Shown in pieces: positions 44,642 to 51,517 of a stretch of DNA of 64,000 nucleotides; the stretch's first letter is position 1; each line of letters starts with the position of its first letter. Origin of the DNA: Nicoliella lavandulae (lineage in GTDB: Bacteria; Bacillota; Bacilli; Lactobacillales; Lactobacillaceae); contig NZ_JAWMWH010000001.1 of assembly GCF_037546185.1 (NCBI RefSeq), forward strand, positions 744,001-808,000, given 5' to 3'. Position numbers and translations under genes: made by a program. Below the pieces are notes generated by a model, which made no database searches, was not told where the DNA came from, and saw only the letters and a program-made list of their open reading frames with translations.

Positions 44642-44668
44642 TATACTATGCTTTATGGTTTAAACCAT
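44642..44668 (+). promoter_or_regulatory. Possible -10 and palindrome upstream of yvcK
   Basis: TATACT (44642-44647) looks like a -10 element, although no good -35 is seen. A perfect 14-bp palindrome ATGGTTTAAACCAT (44655-44668) covers the predicted start of transcription, and a small ACACC-A-GGTGT inverted repeat lies upstream. Together these could form a promoter-operator for yvcK-whiA. Confidence 0.35.
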
Positions 44669-44757
44669 TAATTAAATTATAAAATAAATTGAATAAAAAA
44701 ATAATCGTAGTTAACAAGTGATTTAACGCTAAATTAAGCGATGAGGAGGGTCAATCA

Positions 44758-45759
44758 ATGCCGCAGATTAAATCTCACCAACCACGCATTGTGGTAATTG
44801 GTGGTGGAACTGGGGTTCCAGTGATTTTAAAGTCGCTCAAGAAGCGGGATGTTGATATTACCGCAATTGTAACAGTTGCGGATGATGGAGGTTCATCTGG
44901 AATCTTGCGTAATTATATCAATGTGGTCCCACCTGGTGATATTCGAAATGTTATCGTAGCATTATCAGATGCCAATCCAGAATTTTTAAAACTATTTCAA
45001 TATCGATTTAAAGGTACGGATAAGTTTTTAGCTGGTCATGCCATTGGTAACCTATTAATTACTGCACTATCAGAAATGAAGGGTAATATTTTCAATGGAG
45101 TGCAAGAACTAACTAAATTATTAGATGTGAAGGGGCATATTTATCCCGCTAGTGATGACTTGATTACCCTTCATGCTAAGTTCACTGATGGAACGGAATT
45201 AGCAGGTGAATCTGAGATTACTAATGCGCATAAAATGATTGAACGGGTTTGGGTTGATCGAGATGATCAAAATGGCGCGCCTAAGGCTGCCCAACCAGTG
45301 GTGGATGCGATTTTAAACGCAGATCAAATTGTATTGGGACCAGGAAGTTTATTTACTAGCATCCTACCTAATTTAATGATTCCAGAAGTTCACGAAGCCA
45401 TCTTACACACTAGTGCTGAAATTGTTTATATTTGTAATATTATGACACAAAATGGTGAAACTAATGGTCTAAGTGATTCAGATCACGTGGCCATTTTAAA
45501 TCGTCATTTTGAAAAGAATATTATTAATGCGGTCATGGTCAATAATAAAAAAGTCCCCGTTAATTATATTGATCGAAGCCATTCTGATGAAACGTCACAT
45601 CAAGTTAAGCATGATCAAGCGGGCTTAGAAAAACAGGGATGTAAGGTCATTGCTTCTGACTTTTTAAAGCTACATGATCATGGAGCTTATCATAATGGGG
45701 ATGCTGTATCGAATGAGTTAATTCGATTGATTGAAAAGGATAGTAATGGAGTGAATTGA
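44758..45759 (+). CDS. yvcK: Gluconeogenesis factor YvcK/GlmR family
   Basis: The 333-residue protein of the CofD-like/YvcK family binds UDP-GlcNAc and in Bacillus stimulates glucosamine-6-phosphate synthesis (GlmS), needed for envelope precursors on gluconeogenic carbon sources. It has VVIGGGTGVPVILKSLKKRD, TVADDGGSSGILRN, PPGDIRNVIVALSD, GHAIGNLLITALSE and LGPGSLFTSILPNLMI. It starts at ATG 44758 after GAGGAGGG. whiA follows with a one-base gap. The usual upstream partner, the P-loop protein RapZ (YvcJ), is missing between uvrA and this gene. Confidence 0.94.
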   Translation: MPQIKSHQPRIVVIGGGTGVPVILKSLKKRDVDITAIVTVADDGGSSGILRNYINVVPPGDIRNVIVALSDANPEFLKLFQYRFKGTDKFLAGHAIGNLLITALSEMKGNIFNGVQELTKLLDVKGHIYPASDDLITLHAKFTDGTELAGESEITNAHKMIERVWVDRDDQNGAPKAAQPVVDAILNADQIVLGPGSLFTSILPNLMIPEVHEAILHTSAEIVYICNIMTQNGETNGLSDSDHVAILNRHFEKNIINAVMVNNKKVPVNYIDRSHSDETSHQVKHDQAGLEKQGCKVIASDFLKLHDHGAYHNGDAVSNELIRLIEKDSNGVN

Positions 45760-45760
45760 A

Positions 45761-46723
45761 ATGTCGTATGCTAGTCAAGTTAAAAAAGAACTTACTACGC
45801 TAAAGGTTCGTAGGAAGAATGCCAAACCAGAACTAATGGCATTGATTCGAATGAATGGTTCGCTAACAATTGTGAATCATGAACTAATTTTAAATGTTCA
45901 AACTGAAAATCCGGCCATTGCGCGGCGGATTTATCGACTATTATTAGAATTTTATGATGTTGAAAGTAATCTAATCGTTAGAAAACGCATGAAATTAAAA
46001 AAGAATAATGTTTATGTAGTTCGAATTACTAATAATACTAAAAATATTTTAGATGATTTAGGAATCTTACAGGATTATCAAATCATCGAACGAGTTCCAG
46101 TCGAATTATTGAAGGATGATTCTCAAGTGCGTTCATATCTACGTGGTGCCTTTCTAGCTGGCGGTTCAGTTAATAATCCGGAAACGTCGCGTTATCATTT
46201 AGAAATCTATTCATTGTATGAAACTCACAATGAAATGATTGCCGAAATGATGAATCGCTATCATCTAGAAGCAAAGACCACCAGTCGGCGGAGTGGGTAT
46301 ATTACCTACTTAAAGGGAGCTGAAAAGATTGCTGATTTCTTGCAGCTGATTGGGGCTACTAATTCGATGCTTCACTTTGAAGATATTCGAATTGTCCGTG
46401 ATATGCGAAATTCGGTTAACCGGTTAGTGAACTGCGAAAATGCTAATATGAATAAGGTTGCGAATGCTTCAACGCGTCAAATCGCAAGCATTAACTTTAT
46501 TGCAGAAACGGTCGGCCTAGATCAATTGCCTGATAAACTACGTGAAGTAGCAGAATTACGCCTAGCTAATAAAGAAGTTACTTTAAAAGAATTGGGCGAA
46601 ATGGTGCCTAGTGGCACGATTTCTAAATCAGGCATTAATCACCGGTTAAAAAAGATTAGCGACTTTGCTGAAAAAATAAGGCTGCAAACTGAAGAACGAA
46701 TTGCAGCCGTTAGTAACGATTAA
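45761..46723 (+). CDS. whiA: DNA-binding protein WhiA
   Basis: The 320-residue protein has an N-terminal WhiA domain (SYASQVKKELTTLKV), a LAGLIDADG-homing-endonuclease-like central fold (YLRGAFLAGGSVNNPETSRYHLEI) that lacks nuclease residues, and a C-terminal helix-turn-helix with VTLKELGEMVPSGTISKSG and NHRLKKI. In Gram-positives it affects division and chromosome segregation. It is translationally close to yvcK (one base gap), the conserved pair. Confidence 0.95.
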   Translation: MSYASQVKKELTTLKVRRKNAKPELMALIRMNGSLTIVNHELILNVQTENPAIARRIYRLLLEFYDVESNLIVRKRMKLKKNNVYVVRITNNTKNILDDLGILQDYQIIERVPVELLKDDSQVRSYLRGAFLAGGSVNNPETSRYHLEIYSLYETHNEMIAEMMNRYHLEAKTTSRRSGYITYLKGAEKIADFLQLIGATNSMLHFEDIRIVRDMRNSVNRLVNCENANMNKVANASTRQIASINFIAETVGLDQLPDKLREVAELRLANKEVTLKELGEMVPSGTISKSGINHRLKKISDFAEKIRLQTEERIAAVSND

Positions 46724-46742
46724 AATAATTTAAACACATCAA

Positions 46743-46787
46743 AATAGCCTAGCAAAGATAGATTATTTCTATCTTCGCTAGGCTATT
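46743..46787 (+). terminator. Hairpin after whiA (atypical terminator)
   Basis: AATAGCCTAGC plus AAGATAGA pair with their complements (one internal A-C mismatch) around a five-base loop. The 3' side continues TGTTGAATATTT, so there is no true T tract; it may act as a weak terminator or a 3'-end protecting structure. Confidence 0.6.
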
Positions 46788-46817
46788 GTTGAATATTTAT
46801 CGATTGTTTATATAGCT

Positions 46818-46859
46818 ACAAAAAAACGGTGATGACTTCAGATGAGTCATCGCCGTTTT
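46818..46859 (-). terminator. Terminator of clpP
   Basis: AAAACGGCGATGACT and AGTCATCACCGTTTT (minus strand) pair with one mismatch-like A-C/G-U position, followed by a T run on the minus strand. Confidence 0.88.
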
Positions 46860-46867
46860 AAAATTGA

Positions 46868-47476
46868 TTATTTGTTATCGCCTTTGTTTAATTCAGTCTT
46901 GCTAGTCATAATACCATCTAATAAACCATATTTAACGGCTTCATCGGCAGTTAAGTAGTTATCACGATCAGTATCACGGTTAATCTTAGCAACCGTTTGA
47001 CCAGAGTTTTCAGCTAAAATCTTGTTTAACATCTTACGAGCACTCAAGATGGATTCAGCGGCGATTTCAATATCACTTTGCTTTCCTTGAGCACCACCAG
47101 ATGGTTGGTGAATCATAACTTGTGAGTGAGGTAATGCGAAACGTTTCCCCTTAGTACCAGAAGAAGCAAGCACACTGGCCATTGATGCAGCCATTCCCAT
47201 TACGATGGTTTGAACGTCTGATTTAACAAACTTCATTGTATCGTAAATTGCCATTCCAGAAGTGATAACACCACCTGGTGAGTTAATGTAAAGATAAATA
47301 TCCTTATCTGAGTCTTGGGCATCCAAGAATAGTAATTGAGCAATAATTGAATTAGCCATATCGTCTTCGATTGGACCTGATAACATGATGATCCGGTCTT
47401 TTAATAAACGAGAGTAAATGTCATAAGCTCTTTCGCCATTAGCGGATTGCTCGATAACAGTTGGGATTAAGTTCAT
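46868..47476 (-). CDS. clpP: ATP-dependent Clp protease proteolytic subunit
   Basis: The 202-residue serine peptidase forms the double-heptamer chamber fed by ClpC, ClpE or ClpX. The catalytic Ser is in VMGMAASMASVLAS, the His in RFALPHSQVMIHQPSGGAQG and the Asp in RDTDRDNYLTADEA. The N-terminal MNLIPTVIEQSANGERAYDI is standard. A good promoter and a CtsR-type box lie upstream, consistent with heat-shock control. ATG 47476 is preceded by GGGAGGAC. It is transcribed opposite to whiA and gap. Confidence 0.97.
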   Translation of the reverse strand: MNLIPTVIEQSANGERAYDIYSRLLKDRIIMLSGPIEDDMANSIIAQLLFLDAQDSDKDIYLYINSPGGVITSGMAIYDTMKFVKSDVQTIVMGMAASMASVLASSGTKGKRFALPHSQVMIHQPSGGAQGKQSDIEIAAESILSARKMLNKILAENSGQTVAKINRDTDRDNYLTADEAVKYGLLDGIMTSKTELNKGDNK

Positions 47477-47528
47477 TTTAATTGTCCTCCCTTAATTGGT
47501 TAGTAATTTTAAATTTTAAACTATATAA

Positions 47529-47557
47529 ATTCTATCTTAATAGTCAGTGAAGGTCAA
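47529..47557 (-). promoter_or_regulatory. Promoter of clpP
   Basis: On the minus strand, TTGACC (47552-47557) and TAGAAT (47529-47534) are 17 bases apart. Confidence 0.75.
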
Positions 47558-47558
47558 A
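47542..47558 (+). promoter_or_regulatory. CtsR-type operator of clpP
   Basis: AGTCAGTGAAGGTCAAA fits the CtsR direct heptad RGTCAAA-NAN-RGTCAAA with a perfect second repeat and two mismatches in the first. It overlaps the -35 and spacer of the clpP promoter, as in other class III heat-shock genes. Confidence 0.7.
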
Positions 47559-47574
47559 ATATTTGCCCACAAAT

Positions 47575-47614
47575 AAAAAGTCCCGCTAACAACAACGATT
47601 AGCAAGGACTTTTC
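47575..47614 (-). terminator. Terminator of tRNA-Arg
   Basis: On the minus strand, AAAAGTCCTTGCTAA and TTAGCGGGACTTTT pair around a short loop, followed by T. Confidence 0.88.
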
Positions 47615-47623
47615 ATCATCTAG

Positions 47624-47695
47624 TGCGCCTGGAGGGAATCGAACCCCCATCTCAAGAACCGGAATCTTACGTGCGATCCATTACACTACAGGCGC
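47624..47695 (-). tRNA. tRNA-Arg (anticodon CCG)
   Basis: The 72-base cloverleaf folds completely: acceptor GCGCCTG/CAGGCGC, D stem GTGT/GCAC, anticodon stem TAAGA/TCTTG with loop TTCCGGT, T stem GGGGG/CCCTC with loop TTCGATT, and discriminator A. The anticodon is CCG, reading CGG. CCA is not encoded. It is a single-gene unit with its own promoter and terminator, located between clpP and gap. Confidence 0.95.
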
Positions 47696-47729
47696 AAATG
47701 AATTATTTAATTAACAATAACAATATAAA

Positions 47730-47758
47730 ATTGTAGCTTAAAATGAATTGAAATGCAA
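47730..47758 (-). promoter_or_regulatory. Promoter of tRNA-Arg
   Basis: On the minus strand, TTGCAT (47753-47758) and TACAAT (47730-47735) have 17-base spacing. Confidence 0.7.
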
Positions 47759-47794
47759 GGGGGTTAAAATAAAATTAATTCACAAGCAATAGCT

Positions 47795-47823
47795 TTGCAA
47801 AAATGAAACGTGATTGCTATACT
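47795..47823 (+). promoter_or_regulatory. Distal promoter P1 of gap
   Basis: TTGCAA (47795-47800) and TATACT (47818-47823) have 17-base spacing. The resulting leader would be about 157 bases. Confidence 0.6.
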
Positions 47824-47894
47824 GCTTAATGCAAGATAAATGTTGCGCGGTGATTTTTAACTGTGATTGGATTCAATAATATTGAGCTACATGG

Positions 47895-47923
47895 CTGACA
47901 CTAGCAACAAAAAGTGGTAAGAT
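47895..47923 (+). promoter_or_regulatory. Proximal promoter P2 of gap
   Basis: CTGACA (47895-47900) and TAAGAT (47918-47923) have 17-base spacing, about 57 bases before the ATG. Tandem promoters suit a very highly expressed gene. The remaining gap sequence shows no other gene, and the repressor cggR is absent. Confidence 0.6.
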
Positions 47924-47986
47924 ACTGATGTACTGCTTTTATAAATAATATTTATCTTATTATTTCCTAAAGGAGGAAAATTCAGT

Positions 47987-48997
47987 ATGACTGTAAAAAT
48001 TGGTATTAATGGTTTTGGACGTATTGGACGTTTAGCTTTCAAGCGTATCCACGAACTAAACTCAAGCGACATTGAAGTTGCTGCAATTAATGATTTAACT
48101 ACTCCATCAATGTTAGCATACTTATTAAAGTATGACTCAACTCATGGCAAGTTCCCAGGTGAAGTTTCATCTACTGATTCTGGAATTGTTGTTGATGGTC
48201 ACGAAATTCCTGTTTACGCTGAAAAGGATGCTTCACAAATTCCTTGGGTTAAGAACGACGGTGTTGACTTCGTTCTTGAATGTACAGGTTTCTACACTTC
48301 AGAAGAAAAGTCCCAAGCTCACTTAGACGCTGGTGCAAAGCGTGTCTTAATCTCAGCTCCTGCTGGTCAAATTAAGACTGTTGTTCCTGGTGTTAACTTG
48401 GATACTTTAAACTCTGATGACAAGATTGTTTCTGCTGGTTCATGTACTACTAGTAGTATTGCACCATCAGCTTACTTCTTGAACAAGGAATTCGGTATCA
48501 AGGTTGGTACTATGACTACTATCCATGCCTTTACTTCTACTCAAGCTATCTTAGATGGTCCTAGAGGTAAGAAGATGAGAAATAACCGTACTGCAAGTGC
48601 AAATACTATTCCTCATTCAACTGGTGCTGCTAAGGCTCTTGGTTTAGTTGTTCCTGACTTACAAGGTAAGTTAAACGGTGTTGCTCAACGTGTTCCATTA
48701 GTAGACGGTTCATTAACTGAATTAACTGCTATCTTGGACAAGAAGGTTACTGCTGACGAAGTTAACGCAGCAATCAAGAAGCACACTGAAGGTAACGAAG
48801 CATTTGGTTATGCTGAAGATCCTATCGTTTCAAGTGATATCATTGGTGATACTCACGGATCAGTATTTGATCCTTCCCAAACTGATGTAACTACTGTTGG
48901 TGATGACCAATTAGTTAAGGTTTGGACTTGGTACGATAACGAATGGGGCTTCACTTGTAACATGGTTCGTACCCTATTGAAGTTCGCTCAACTATAA
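47987..48997 (+). CDS. gap: Glyceraldehyde-3-phosphate dehydrogenase (NAD)
   Basis: The 336-residue enzyme oxidises glyceraldehyde-3-phosphate to 1,3-bisphosphoglycerate. It shows GINGFGRIGRLAFKR, the catalytic Cys in SAGSCTTSSIAP, the His in TTIHAFTSTQ, PHSTGAAKALGLVVPDL and the C-terminal WYDNEWGF. The residue after Cys-Thr-Thr is Ser, where nearly all GAPDHs have Asn (CTTN). Codon bias is extreme (GGT, GCT, ACT). AAAGGAGG precedes ATG 47987. The regulator CggR, usually just upstream, is not present. Confidence 0.96.
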   Translation: MTVKIGINGFGRIGRLAFKRIHELNSSDIEVAAINDLTTPSMLAYLLKYDSTHGKFPGEVSSTDSGIVVDGHEIPVYAEKDASQIPWVKNDGVDFVLECTGFYTSEEKSQAHLDAGAKRVLISAPAGQIKTVVPGVNLDTLNSDDKIVSAGSCTTSSIAPSAYFLNKEFGIKVGTMTTIHAFTSTQAILDGPRGKKMRNNRTASANTIPHSTGAAKALGLVVPDLQGKLNGVAQRVPLVDGSLTELTAILDKKVTADEVNAAIKKHTEGNEAFGYAEDPIVSSDIIGDTHGSVFDPSQTDVTTVGDDQLVKVWTWYDNEWGFTCNMVRTLLKFAQL

Positions 48998-49028
48998 AAA
49001 GCAGTTTTAATTAAACAATTAAAATGAT

Positions 49029-49063
49029 AAAAGGTGGAGGAGGATACTCTTTCACCTTTTTTT
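49029..49063 (+). terminator. Terminator of gap
   Basis: AAAAGGTG and CACCTTTT pair, with an inner GAG/CTC, followed by a T run. Confidence 0.8.
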
Positions 49064-49090
49064 AATACTTAATCCAATGAATCTTTTGTT

Positions 49091-49119
49091 TTGAGATTAG
49101 GTTTTAAATGCTGTATGAT
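49091..49119 (+). promoter_or_regulatory. Promoter of pgk
   Basis: TTGAGA (49091-49096) and TATGAT (49114-49119) have 17-base spacing; the pgk start is 41 bases downstream. Confidence 0.65.
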
Positions 49120-49159
49120 AAAAGGTGTTAAGTTACTATTTATTTAGGAGGTATCTAAA

Positions 49160-50374
49160 TTGGCTAAATTAACTGTTTCTGATTTAGATTTAAAAGATAA
49201 AAAAGTATTAATGCGTCTCGATTTCAATGTTCCTATTAAGGACGGTGTTATCGGTGACGACAATCGGATCGTGGCTGCATTACCAACCATCAATTACGTA
49301 ATTGATCACGGTGGTAAGGCAATCATTTTCTCTCACCTTGGTCGGATCAAGACTGAAGATGACAAGAAAGAACTCTCACTTCGTCCAGTTGCAGAACGCC
49401 TTTCAAACTTATTAAATAAGCCAGTAACTTTTGTTCCAGCTACTGAAGGCCCTCAATTAGAAGATGCCATCAACAAAATGAATGATGGAGATGTTTTATT
49501 AGTTGAAAACACTCGTTTTGAAGATGTTGTCAATGGCGAATACGTAAAACGTGAATCTGGTAATGATCCAAAACTTGGTGAATACTGGGCTTCACTTGGT
49601 GATGAATTCGTAAACGATGCATTTGGTACTGCTCACCGTTCCCACGCTTCTAACGTTGGAATTGCTAAGGCAATGGAAGCTGCTGGTAAGCCAGCTGCTG
49701 TTGGTTTCTTAATGGAAAAGGAAATCAAGTACCTTGGTAATGCTGTGAACAATCCTAAACGTCCATTCGTTGCTATCTTAGGTGGTGCAAAGGTTTCAGA
49801 TAAGATTACTGTTATCGATAACTTATTAGATAAAGCTGATAAGGTAATTATCGGTGGTGGTATGACTTATACTTTCTACGCTGCTAAAGGTATCAAGATT
49901 GGTAACTCATTAGTTGAAGATGACAAGATTGATTTAGCTAAACAAATCTTGCAAAAGGCTGGCGACAAGTTGGTATTACCAATTGATAACGTCGTTGCTG
50001 ACAAATTTGCTAATGATGCTAAGACTGAAATCGTTGAAGGTGACATTCCTGATGGAATGATGGCCTTAGATATTGGTCCTAAGTCAATTCAAGAATTTGA
50101 AAACGTTCTTAGAGATGCTAAGACAGTTGTTTGGAATGGACCTATGGGTGTATTCGAAATGAGCAACTTCGCTAAGGGTACTTTAGCCGTTGGTGATTTC
50201 TTAGCTAACTTAAAGGATGCTACTACTATCGTTGGTGGTGGTGACTCAACTGCTGCTGTTAAGCAATTAGGAATTGCTGACAAATTAACTCACGTTTCTA
50301 CCGGTGGTGGAGCTTCACTTACTTACCTTGAAGGTAAGCCACTTCCAGGAATTGCTGCAATTTCTGATAAGTAA
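49160..50374 (+). CDS. pgk: Phosphoglycerate kinase
   Basis: The 404-residue enzyme makes ATP from 1,3-bisphosphoglycerate. The N-domain has KKVLMRLDFNVPIKDG and the substrate loop HLGRIKTE; the C-domain has AILGGAKVSDKI, VWNGPMGVFEM and the nucleotide-binding TIVGGGDSTAAVKQLG with STGGGASLTYLEGK. It starts at TTG 49160 behind TAGGAGGT. Codon bias is very strong, like gap and eno. It has its own promoter and terminator. Confidence 0.97.
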   Translation: MAKLTVSDLDLKDKKVLMRLDFNVPIKDGVIGDDNRIVAALPTINYVIDHGGKAIIFSHLGRIKTEDDKKELSLRPVAERLSNLLNKPVTFVPATEGPQLEDAINKMNDGDVLLVENTRFEDVVNGEYVKRESGNDPKLGEYWASLGDEFVNDAFGTAHRSHASNVGIAKAMEAAGKPAAVGFLMEKEIKYLGNAVNNPKRPFVAILGGAKVSDKITVIDNLLDKADKVIIGGGMTYTFYAAKGIKIGNSLVEDDKIDLAKQILQKAGDKLVLPIDNVVADKFANDAKTEIVEGDIPDGMMALDIGPKSIQEFENVLRDAKTVVWNGPMGVFEMSNFAKGTLAVGDFLANLKDATTIVGGGDSTAAVKQLGIADKLTHVSTGGGASLTYLEGKPLPGIAAISDK

Positions 50375-50386
50375 TTCGTTACTTGT

Positions 50387-50418
50387 GAAAAGAGTCGTAC
50401 TTCGGTACGGCTCTTTTT
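50387..50418 (+). terminator. Terminator of pgk
   Basis: AAAAGAGTCGTAC and GTACGGCTCTTTT pair around a stable TTCG tetraloop, followed by T. Confidence 0.93.
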
Positions 50419-50532
50419 ATTTTTGCTTAAATTTTAAGACTAAGCATGGGGCGGTAAAATGATGTATAGTAGAATGTAATTATTCAATCTCACACTCTAG
50501 TGAAACAACATCCTGATAAGGGGGATTTATGA

Positions 50533-51294
50533 ATGAGTGCAAAGCAACGAGTGCCATTTATTGGCGCGAATTGGAAAATGTATTTGATGCCAGATCAAGT
50601 TATTCCATATATTGAAACCATTAAAGATCAACTACCTAGCCCAGACCAGGCCGAAGTAATGATTGCAGCTTCACCATTATATCTATGGCCATTGTTAGAC
50701 CATGCTAAGGGTAGTAACGTTATTATTGCTGCTGAAAATTGTGATTACCATGATACAGGTGCCTATACCGGAGAAGTTAGCCCGAAAGCACTGAGTGAAA
50801 TGGGAATTACATATTCGATTGCAGGGCATTCGGAACGCCGTCATTACTTTGATGAAGACCCTGAAATTGTTAATAAAAAAGTCCATGCGTTACTTAGAAA
50901 CCACATCAATCCGATTGTTTGCTGTGATGAAACCCTCGTTCGGACTGAAACGGACGATGATGTTCACTGGGTCGTTAGCCAGGTGATTGCAGCATTTAAA
51001 AATGTTGATGCATCAGATGCCGCTAAGATGATGATCGCCTATGAACCGCGTTGGGCGATTGGGACTGGAATTACAGCTAGTGCCGAGGAAGCCGAAGAGG
51101 GGTGTGCGTTGATTCGTCAAACAATTAGCAGTATCTATTCACCGGCATTAGCAGATACAGTGCGTGTGTTGTACGGGGGTAGTGTTACCCCAAAGACCGT
51201 AAAGGCGCTAATGGCACAGCCAGACATTGATGGGGTCTTGGTCGGTAGTGCTAGTTTAGACCCGAATGAATTTTTAAAATTAATTCATTATTAA
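50533..51294 (+). CDS. tpiA: Triose-phosphate isomerase
   Basis: The 253-residue TIM barrel interconverts dihydroxyacetone phosphate and glyceraldehyde-3-phosphate. The catalytic Lys is in GANWKMYLMPDQ, the His in SIAGHSERRHYF and the Glu in AYEPRWAIGTG; the phosphate loop is VLYGGSVTPKT and GVLVGSASLD. The conserved CxGE motif appears as CCDE (PIVCCDETLV). Codon use is ordinary, with GCG, CGG and GGG, in clear contrast to gap, pgk and eno on each side. It starts at ATG 50533 after AAGGGGG. A clear promoter was not found. Confidence 0.93.
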   Translation: MSAKQRVPFIGANWKMYLMPDQVIPYIETIKDQLPSPDQAEVMIAASPLYLWPLLDHAKGSNVIIAAENCDYHDTGAYTGEVSPKALSEMGITYSIAGHSERRHYFDEDPEIVNKKVHALLRNHINPIVCCDETLVRTETDDDVHWVVSQVIAAFKNVDASDAAKMMIAYEPRWAIGTGITASAEEAEEGCALIRQTISSIYSPALADTVRVLYGGSVTPKTVKALMAQPDIDGVLVGSASLDPNEFLKLIHY

Positions 51295-51320
51295 TTTTTA
51301 CCGTATTTATTGATTAATTG

Positions 51321-51350
51321 TTGGTCTTAATAATTAAAAAATGGTATCAT
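51321..51350 (+). promoter_or_regulatory. Promoter of eno
   Basis: TTGGTC (51321-51326) and TATCAT (51345-51350) are 18 bases apart. The predicted start near 51357 leaves a leader of about 160 bases. Confidence 0.55.
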
Positions 51351-51356
51351 AACAGT

Positions 51357-51517
51357 GTAGATGATGAGTAAATTTTTATATTTATTCAGTTTGAGGGTAA
51401 CGAACAGTCCCTGGCAAAATGACTTTTGCCTAAGCTTCCTTTATTGCGAAGTGGTTCACAGTCCCCAATGCATTTTGAACATTGGGTAATTTAACTTTCA
51501 CTTAAGGAGAGAATACA
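51357..51517 (+). promoter_or_regulatory. Structured 5' leader of eno (candidate regulatory RNA)
   Basis: The leader can form several consecutive hairpins: TGAGTAAAT/ATTTATTCA (51365-51388), AGGG/CCCT (51394-51412), GGCAAAA/TTTTGCC (51413-51430, loop TGAC), CTTC/GAAG (51435-51451) and CCCAATG/CATTGGG (51464-51486). The octamer ACAGTCCC occurs twice (51404-51411 and 51458-51465), each time running into the start of a hairpin. No T-tract terminator is present. The ribosome-binding site AAGGAGAG follows unpaired. I recognise no known riboswitch class. Confidence 0.5.
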
